Positions 56,644-64,000 of a DNA stretch of 64,000 nucleotides are shown in pieces. The stretch is from assembly GCA_030062745.1 (NCBI GenBank), contig CP099849.1, forward strand, positions 8,271,767-8,335,766, written 5' to 3'. The notes below the pieces were generated by a model, which searched no databases, was not told the DNA's origin, and saw only the letters and a program-made list of their open reading frames with translations. The translations under genes and the position numbers were made by a program. This stretch comes from Capitulum mitella (lineage: Eukaryota > Arthropoda > Thecostraca > Pollicipedomorpha > Pollicipedidae). Numbering within the stretch: position 1 is the stretch's first letter; each line of letters starts with the position of its first letter.

Positions 56644-57859
56644 GAGACGATAGAAAATATAACATAGACAAAAACAAAGAGCAACAGTTCTTCCCGGCGG
56701 AAACTCATGGCCATATGGCCACGAGCCGCACATCCCTATTGGTTAAAAAAAAATCAGTGTTACTAAAAAGCCTCATTCAAAGTGGACCGTCTGCATTGTG
56801 TCTCTCTATCCATCTCTGTACCTGTCAGACCGCTGGAGATCGAAATACTTTCGCATGACCTGTTTCTGCAGAAAGTCGACATTCCTTTCAATGGGGTGCA
56901 CAGTTCTCTGCACAGTGGGTACCGGTGTGACTCGCCGACGACCTTGGGACCACATAAGTAATTTGGTTAGAGGAGTCTTTGGCTTTTCGTGCGGAAACAG
57001 TTAGTGTCAAGAGTAATAACAGTACATAAATATCCCTGATTATTTTAATTCGAATGTATTTTATCTCGGAACTTTAACATATGTGTTTCTTACGTTTGGT
57101 TACTTAAATATGAAACTCGTACAATGAAAGGAAATGTTATTTTACGGAAAACGTTTTGACGGAACAAACCGCCTAAGTGGTTCGTACAAAATCTTTGAAA
57201 GATATCACGTGAAAAGAAAAATCGTCGTTCCATTTTGTTGAAAAGAATGACTCATCATCACGCAGGATTGGAGATTGTGGTATATGTGGTATCACTGCAA
57301 TTCTTCTGTTTCACAGTGGTAAAAATTCACAAAAATGGGCAAAGCATGGCCGTTGATCCAACTGACAACACTTGTCAAACATAATTTGTGTCATAGTCTA
57401 CCCCAGTTGTTGATGGGACCCACCAGGACTGAGTGGTAAGTTGAAGCGCCTGCAGGTGTGCTGTTAACAAGACGTGGAACAAGCGGCGTAGCGTTTCTAC
57501 TCAAAATAACGGCACTGGGTTAGAATGAATTGGTCTGCCCTGTCGTGCAAAATTATGAAAACTATGAAGAATACTGACCGCGAGAAATGCCACGCATTGT
57601 GGTCAGCCCCAGTCCCATTACCCCGGTCAGGAGTGGGCGTAACACTTCACGCTGGACCCTTCATGCACATACGAGTATGCATCCCCACACCTCCACACAC
57701 AAATCCACATGGGGCGAAATGTACCATCATTACTTTCCAGTACCGTCCGCCGAGAGGGGCACTAAATCGGGCATGGCCATCATTTTTCAGACTGACTTCT
57801 GTGGTCCCCATACCTGTGGTTCCCATATCAGGAGTCTTCCTGTGTTACATGGGGTATAT
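56644..57859. other. No gene recognised
   Basis: AT-rich to neutral sequence with short unrecognised ORFs. Confidence 0.5.
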
Positions 57860-58820
57860 CTGGCGGTCGTAGGGCCCCTCTAGCCGTTCTAGCACACTGC
57901 CAGTGCCAGTGGGATTGGCAGTCTCAGGGAGGTCTTCCCAGTGCCAGGAGCCCGCCTAACACACTCGGAGCCCTCTGGCTCCAGGGCCCCCATACTGTCT
58001 CAGAGGCTTTCTTATCGTCTTTGCCTCGCAGGGGGCCTCCGACCTTTTTAGCGGTCTCAGGGGTCATCTGCGGTGTACGGGCCCATTTTCCCGTCTCAGG
58101 AACCACCTGACCTTCCCTGGGCCCTCCTGACAGCATCAAGAACCTCTCAGGTTTTCAAAAAGGCAAATGTAGCCCATTTGGGACCCATCTCGAGGTTGAG
58201 AAAGGTCGCCGATGAATCCTCGTTCAGGGGACCCCTCTGCCTGGCTAGGTTCCTCTTTATGCCGTGCTAGGCGCCGCCTTAAGTTCCTTCCGTCTCAGGG
58301 GGCTCTCTGGCACTTTTGGCGGTCTCATGAACCTTTTGCCATGTTGGGCCCCTCTTGTAGTCCTAGAAGATCTTGGAGAGTTTCAGGGGCCCTTTTATCC
58401 ATCCTAGGGTCCATCTTACCGTCTCAGGGTCTCATTAACCCTTCCGGAGACTCTGTGGCTACATCAAGAACCTTCAGCTTCTCACACAGGCCCTTGAAAC
58501 CCATTCGGGGTCGCTATGACATTCCAGAGGCCCCTAGAGACTTAGTCCTTATCTTGGCCGTCTTAAGTGCTCTATAATCCGTCTGGCGATCCCAGGGGCA
58601 CTCTGCCGTGTTGGGGCCCTGTTGTGGTCTCGGGGACCCTTTGGGAGCTTTAGAAGCCCTCAGTGCGTCTCAGAAATCTCCTTTACGATCAGAAGTTTCC
58701 TTTACTCAGAAACCTCCCAGAAGACCCTCTGACTGCATCATCAGGTTCTTACAGAGACCCCGTAAAGCTCATACGAAGCCCCTTTGGAGACCCTTTAAAG
58801 TTTGACAGGGGCCCTTGTCA
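57860..58820. repeat. Degenerate GC-rich tandem array, about 1 kb
   Basis: Repeated variants of GTCTCAGGGGCCCTCTTG spaced roughly 30-40 bases apart over the whole stretch (for example near 57918, 57988, 58048, 58093, 58296, 58421 and 58665). Units are strongly diverged. ORFs in it are products of the repeat. It may be the interior of a foldback transposon with G-rich ends; a G run follows at 58830-58843. Confidence 0.7.
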
Positions 58821-59624
58821 GGCCTCGGGGAGGGGGGGGGGGGGAGACGGGGCGATCGCTCCTTGCGCTCCATCCTTGGTTCTGCGCATGGCCCTCATAA
58901 TCAGTGAAGCCCAATGTGGTCAAAACTGTTGTCGGCTTGTAAATGAAATTGCCATAAATGTCGCAAAGCGGCAGCGACCAGCTCGGATCCCTTCTCGAGG
59001 TTTTCAAGAAAAAACAGGTGGAGGGGCACAAAAGCGCCCCCTTCCAGTGCGAGTGCTAGAAACGTGCCGTTAATAAAGAACTATGTGACACAGGCAGGAC
59101 GCAGAGGACACAGAGGCGCCTTTGCGATGGTAAATGGGCGCCCTGGCGTTGAAAAGGCACCGATCGAGTTTAGCGTCGTACCGGCGAGATTTTGGCACCC
59201 TTTCGGTGCGATTTCGGCACCCAAACAATATTTTTTGGGCGCCGCTAAAAATTCCTCGCTTTGAAGGGACGTAGGATCCACCCTTGCCTACGACAAGGTC
59301 TGGCGCCCTTCCGGCGCGATTTTTTCGCCCTTCTGTTGCCATTTTGGCGCCCTTTCGCTTCGATTTTCCCTCCCCTATAATACTGTTTTGGCGCCCCTAA
59401 AAATTTCTGTCCCAGCCAGAAAATCCTGGATGCACCTTGCTTCCGAACAACTTTTCATAAAAGACAGTTTTTCTCTTGAAATGAAAAAAATATCGCCGTT
59501 TTGCGTACCATCTTCCTGTCACCAAAGTAACTCACGCGGCAATGTTAGTCTGCAGATAACACACCATATGTCTGCGCCCCCCTCCGCCCAAAAAGCAACG
59601 GAAATAAAACTCTTCTGCCAGTGA
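58821..59624. repeat. Repeat-derived sequence with TTTGGCGCCC-type units
   Basis: From about 59120 to 59400, variants of TTTTGGCGCCCTTTCG recur every 30-40 bases. No gene. Confidence 0.45.
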
Positions 59625-59786
59625 CCAGGGGCGTAGCAAGGATTTTCTTAAGCGGGAGAGGGCGGACCTCAGTGTGACCTGAAAACATACGAAAACCGCC
59701 GCTGACAAGACGATGTGCAATAGCTACCACAAAAAATGCGGGCCTAAGGGGGGCGGGGCCCCCGGCCCCCGTTTGGCTGTACCAGT
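59625..59786. mobile_element. hAT-like element, family F-related
   Basis: Left end CCAGGGGCGTAGCAAGG; reverse complement of the right end ACTGGTACAGCCAAACGG. Flanking 8-mers GCCAGTGA (59617-59624) and GCCGGTGA (59787-59794), 7 of 8 identical. The first 60 bases resemble 46392-46450. Confidence 0.65.
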
Positions 59787-59794
59787 GCCGGTGA

Positions 59795-60501
59795 ACTACG
59801 ACCTACGTACCCTTAGAATATCTGAAAAGTCCGGAAAACCTTTCAGGAATGGTTAACGCTGAAAATCAGACGAGAGGTAAGGAACGCAAGTGGTGGAGGC
59901 GAGGGAGAGAGAGAAAAAGAGAGGGGAGGAGAGAGATAACAGAAGGGCACGAAAATGATTCTTCAAACTTTTGCGAACTTTCTGCTCTCCTGTCCCAGGT
60001 CTACGGACCTCTAGCGTATGTACGGGTTCCTGGTTTTCACGCACCTGGCCTGCAGGCCACAGGCCTGTTGGCCTCTTCCCGCGGGACCCTGGCTTAAATG
60101 GACCCCTATCACGAGTCCCTGAGAAGTGGACCTAGGCCTACGGGACTACCTAGCCCCTAACCAACGAGTCCCCTGAACTGGGGCTCTTGTCAGGTGCGGG
60201 AGTCCCCCTTCAGAGGTAGCGGAAACCTCTTTCGGCGACCTTGGATTGGTCAGGGGACCATTACTTTATGACAGATGGGGTTTTTAGAGGCCCCCCCTTC
60301 TCAAGTGACACCTCACATTTAATCGATTCTAAATTGCCATCCTCTCGTTATTGAGGCGCTTACTCCCAGATGTGTATCCGTTACCCCTGCTAGTGGCACG
60401 ATGTTTTCAAGACCACTGAAATGTCGGCTTGGTTGATTTTCCAAGGAGACATGCACGTACGGTTTGCACGGGCCGAAGTCAACCAGGGCCAGAGCCCATA
60501 A
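59795..60501. other. No gene; GC-rich degenerate array
   Basis: Contains short palindromes such as TGGCCTGCAGGCCA near 60045 and CCTGAGAAGTGG-type units. No recognisable ORF. Confidence 0.45.
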
Positions 60502-60711
60502 CAGTGGTGTCGATTTGTATTCTTTTGAGGAGCCCTGGCCCACCCAATGTTGATTTGGGCCCCTCCAATGTTGGTTTGGGCCCCTCCAATATTTTCTGCC
60601 AGGTTTAAAGGGAATTGGGCAAAAATAACGAAAGGTACTTCCACAATAGATAAAGGATAGGCAGAAAGCATAGAAAAAGCATAAAGTGATGTAACTATCT
60701 ATCTTTCTATT

Positions 60712-60750
<39 letters not shown>

Positions 60751-60929
60751 TACTTATATAAATAAGATATATACAATTTTTGTTCGAAAAATAGTAACAA
60801 AAACCCCCAAATTTCCATTGATCAAAATAAAGTGGGCTAAATCCATTGAGACACCCACATTTAGGGGAGGTTAGCTTGTCGGGCCCACGGCTGGGCCCTC
60901 CCAGTCATTTACAGAAATTGACGCCCCTT
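60502..60929 (+). mobile_element. hAT-like MITE, family B, copy 2
   Basis: Starts CAGTGGTGTCGATTT; reverse complement of the end is AAGGGGCGTCAATTT. Flanked by GCCCATAA (60494-60501) and GCCCATTA (60930-60937), 7 of 8. Shares GGCCCACCCAATGTTG and GGCTGGGCCCTCCCAGTC blocks with 46055-46549 and lacks the family F insertion. Includes a (TA)n run at 60716-60747. Confidence 0.82.
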
Positions 60930-60948
60930 GCCCATTATATATCGTAAG

Positions 60949-62063
60949 CATAGGTGGGCACTGGTCCGTTACTCCGTTACTCCGTTACTAACGAAGTTAC
61001 TTTTTTTAGTAACGGAGTAACGGACCCGTTACTTTTATTTTACTGTAACGGACTGAGTAACGGAAGTTACTTTTGTGGTCCGTTACTCCGTTACTTTTTG
61101 GTCCGTTACTCCGTTACTCCGTTACTCCGTTACTTTTTAAACTCCTTACAGACACCGCCCGGCTTTATTTGCATCGGCACACGCCATTGGCTACTTGAAT
61201 AGCCAACACCCAATAGCGTGCGGCGATACAAGCGCGGCTGGGCGCGCACTCAGCTGACAATCGCGGAGTCGACTTGTTGACAATATTCATCAGCTGATAA
61301 ACGTTGACGGCAAGCTGGCGGCAATGGTTCAGTATAAAGGCCAGCTGACTTTGGTCTCTTTTGGGACAAAAGTATTGAATTATGCGTAAGTTTGATATGA
61401 CTTAAAATTATAAATTACCCAGTCGTCATTTTTCAGGCTAAAAGATATCAAAGTTATTGTCCTTTCTTCTAGAACAGCCAGCTGACGACAGTTTTCAATA
61501 TTGTCTCAAGTTAGTCACGGATTGCTTACCACCGCCACACGGTTCCCCGCCAAAATCACTCAAGGCTGTTGAGCACATGATTACTGCCGCCATGGCCTTG
61601 GGTCTGTGATGTCCATGGGGTGATTGATTCTTGACTGGCCTGAAATTTTAACTACCTGACACTAAAATGTCCCATCAAGGCGTCTTTACGCCGCCACTGG
61701 AGGTCGAAAACCTTGACTCCGAGTCCGACGGTGCCTCAGCTTCGGAGGCAGAGGAGGAGCCCGGTCTGGGTCACCCATGGCCACATCTAGAAACGTACTT
61801 TGAGTTTAAGGAGGAGGGGAAAAACGTCATTTTTGCGTATGTCCTGTGCCGACCGAAAGAGGTTATAATCAAGGGTCACAAGAGTAGCCTTTCAAACCTA
61901 AAGGCTCATCAAGAGGAAGCATTATTTACGGTATTTCCAGGTGAGAACAGAATGTGCACAATAAGTTGTCAGTAATGAAGCATAATTCTGAAGCTTGTCG
62001 ACTATTGCTTGGACTATTTGCCTTAACCATATTCTCTGCAGGCAGTGAGATTCACATTACTCT
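60949..62063 (+). mobile_element. hAT transposon 5' part with CCGTTACT array and BED-finger exon
   Basis: Starts CATAGGTGGGCACTGG, close to the CAG-x-GGTGGGCA start of many hAT elements. An array of CCGTTACT and its complement follows at 60964-61136, forming long hairpins such as GTCCGTTACTCCGTTACT at 60963 with its complement near 61025. The transposase begins at 61667. The 3' part is lost or displaced by a foldback insertion at 62064, and I see no right end. Confidence 0.75.
61667..62063 (+). pseudogene. BED zinc-finger N-terminus of a hAT transposase, truncated
   Basis: Exon 1 (61667-61940) encodes an acidic leader, then PWPHLETYFEFKEEGKNVIF and CRPKEVIIKGHKSSLSNLKA, a BED-type finger. 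Donor GTGAGA. A 101-bp intron ends in ATTCTCTGCAG at 62041. Exon 2 continues the frame as GSEIHITL and is then cut at 62064 by a G-run foldback element. The first Cys of the finger is Tyr58 and the last His is missing, so zinc binding is lost. Confidence 0.75.
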
Positions 62064-62630
62064 GGGGGGGGGGGCAGATCTGCGGTAATCTACCTTTCGG
62101 CCGACGCTTACGTGTAATTTTTAGAGACGCGGAAGTGGCAACACAAGTTGTGTGAACAATTTAGCCCATTCAGGTATTTTTCGAAGCACTGGCCCCTACT
62201 GGATATGTAAACTGACTTGGTTAGGTAACTCTTGAATTTTGATTCAGTTGACACATGTTTGCCTTCAGCCGATACGAGCTAACCAAACCAAAAAACAGGC
62301 AAATTGAACCTAACAAAAAATTAGTTTTACATGCCCATTTAGGGCAATCCCTGCAACCATACAGTAGGTTTTAGGTTAGGTTACGTTAAATCATTTTTAA
62401 CTTGGAGGACAGGCTACATTGTCCAAGCGATTCGAGTTACCACCCCTGCGTTCCCGAAAAAAATATCAACTGGCCAAAACACCTTTCGGCTGACACATTA
62501 TTTTTTGTAAACGCAGAAGTGAGGACCCAAATTCAAACATGATATGAGCCGTTTCCACTTTTGCACCTTCGAAAAATATGCATTGGCCGAAAGGTGAAGA
62601 TTACCAATTCTGCCCCCTCCCCTCCCCGCC
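62064..62630. mobile_element. Foldback element with about 75-bp inverted arms
   Basis: The left arm starts with a G run and has GCAGATCTGCGGTAATC, ACCTTTCGGCC and GCGGAAGTGGCAAC. The right arm, reverse-complemented, has GCAGAATTGGTAATC, ACCTTTCGGCC and AAAAGTGGAAACGG in the same order. Roughly 70% identity by eye. No ORF. Boundaries are approximate. Confidence 0.65.
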
Positions 62631-63431
62631 CTTCCAGAGATCTCGAGATGCATTCGTCCAATGTTGATGGGATGAATGCCATTTAATATGTTTCAACGAG
62701 ATCTCCAATTCCGGACCCCAAAAATTCAAAAATTGCGAAAATAGGGCGTGGGGGCAAACAAACTCCAAAATTTCGGGATTTTTGAAAGGTCACTGCGGCC
62801 GTATTTACCAACCAATTTTCATGGGAATAACATGGTTCAGCTTGGAATGTCCAAGTCTTTTATATACCGAAAGCTGAAATTTAAAATAGAAAACCATAGA
62901 CAGTTCCAGGGAGGGCAAGAAGGGTCATTTTTGAAATAAGAAATTTCCTTTGTTTTGTTTGTTTTGGGTGATATAAACATCAGATGTACAACTAGCAAGC
63001 CAGTTTAAGTATATGTAGCGCAGAGGTGGATCCAGGTAAACAAAATTGGGAGGGCACCATAAGCACAATAGTGTGCTCCCCCATTTTTTCAGTACCTGGG
63101 TGTGCGTTCGCCTGAAAATGTGTGTGCATACGCATTGTTTAGGATGTATATGACTATGTAAATGAGTCAGTGATCTTTATTTCTACTCAGAATGTCACGA
63201 TAGTGAACCGCACAACTTTGCAGCTTCACGCACAGCACATTACCGCCGAAAACGGGGCCTTGGAACCGCCTCTGCGGGACCGATTTTTTTTTAAATGTTG
63301 ACAAAACACGTGTGTATCAATTCCATGAAATGCCAGAAAATCTTGTGGCGCTGCGGCAAACAGTGTGGGAGCGACGAGCAAAAAGACACGGGTAGCAGAA
63401 TCTGCCCCCCCCCCCCCCACAGGGAATAGGG
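62631..63431. other. Transposon-derived sequence, no gene
   Basis: Includes GAGATCTCGAGATGCATTCG (resembling the family C end region), a hAT-like start CAGAGGTGGATCCAGG (63024-63039), and a family C-like terminus CACAGGGAATAGGG ending at 63431 followed by TTAA (63432-63435). The matching left end was not found. Confidence 0.5.
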
Positions 63432-63450
63432 TTAAATGAAGTGTTTTTAA

Positions 63451-64000
63451 CCCATCTCCGGCCGGGCTCAGAATGCCCTTTGCCCGGCCGGAGGGGGAGC
63501 GCGGATTTCCGCACCTCCCAGGATCTCGGCTCCCATATATCGCGCGGAAAAAAGGAAAACACCGGCGGAAAGGTTTTGTCAAACCGAGACGAAAACATTC
63601 AAGAGTTTTGACCTCAGGTCAATTTTGAGGCCACCAGACGCCATGAAAGGTCAAAACACGTCCTTGGAATTAGGTAAATAGACACAATACCTTGTCCCTG
63701 AAAAGCTGAACTTAAGCGACATATACTGAACCGTAAGACAATAGCGAGTTCATTGATATCAATTTTGGCCTTTCACAGGGGTCAGGTCAGGTCACGTCAT
63801 CGTTCCAAAATGTCCCACTTGTGAACGGCTAACATCCGCCGTTGCATCTTACTTATGACCATGTTTTTATAGCTAATTTGTCTTTTCAAGGGTGCTGAAG
63901 AGGTACTAAAGCACCTTTTTAGTCTTTTATTTCACAATAATAAAATCCATATCAGTCATGTTTTTTTTGAGTCCTTCGTCGTTTGGTATTAAAAAAACGT
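63451..64000 (+). mobile_element. TTAA-type transposon, family D, left part (runs off the window)
   Basis: After TTAA (63447-63450) comes CCCATCTCCGGCCGGGCTCA, then a GC-rich dyad (GCCCGGCCGGAGGGGG), the same layout as families C and E. It carries ACCTCAGGTCA and GGTCAGGTCAGGTCACGTCA half-sites (near 63611 and 63780). The right end is outside the window. Confidence 0.65.

Noticed and set aside
1..64000. CRISPR arrays, operons, phage or bacterial defence genes
   Set aside because: No regularly spaced repeats with unique spacers and no prokaryotic gene layout; spliced animal genes argue against contamination.

Overview
The window is animal nuclear DNA. It has spliced genes with GT..AG introns, phase-matched exons, poly(A) signals, a tRNA-derived SINE, CR1/L2-like non-LTR retrotransposons, and hAT, pogo and TTAA-type DNA transposons. 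Nothing identifies the species. The gene structure and repeat mix suggest an invertebrate, possibly an arthropod, but that is a guess. A 500-base run of N (52421-52920) is an assembly gap.

Three conserved host genes can be read. (1) PIN4/parvulin-14, plus strand, two coding exons (17274-17411 and 20514-20792), 138 aa. (2) An ACER3-type alkaline ceramidase, minus strand, seven coding exons between 36627 and 29670, 282 aa. All six splice junctions keep frame and every metal-binding and catalytic residue I can compare is present. (3) The 3' end of a GIGYF (GRB10-interacting GYF protein) gene, minus strand, three exons from about 50635 to 49418, with a likely poly(A) signal at 48334-48339. Its 5' exons lie upstream, in or beyond the gap. 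The three genes have unrelated roles: prolyl isomerisation, ceramide breakdown and translational repression. Nothing suggests they work together.

The rest is mostly transposon wreckage. 1-930: 3' end of a non-LTR retrotransposon with an (ACTAA)n tail. About 3886-4561: decayed transposon-type ORF. 4590-4887, 7643-7903, 27096-27366 and 45951-46729: four copies of a short hAT-like MITE, three with recognisable 8-bp target duplications. About 11540-14940: decayed CR1/L2-like element on the minus strand (endonuclease plus reverse transcriptase). 18938-20137 and 50808-52016: two inverted copies of a 1.2-kb TTAA element. 30008-31315 and 55429-56639: two inverted copies of a second TTAA family. 38619-39178: a hAT-like foldback element made of consecutive hairpins. 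41873-45395: a complete but dead pogo/Tigger element. 45959-46721: three hAT-like elements nested one inside another, each with a perfect 8-bp duplication. 57860-58820: degenerate GC-rich tandem array. 60502-60929: a second copy of one nested family. 60949 to about 62063: hAT element with a CCGTTACT array and a BED-finger exon, cut by another foldback element. From 63451: the start of a third TTAA family.

I found no CRISPR array, operon, phage or other clearly new genetic system. The most unusual signals are structural: the triple-nested hAT elements, the TTAA elements that carry dense AGGTCA nuclear-receptor half-site arrays, and the hairpin-chain element.
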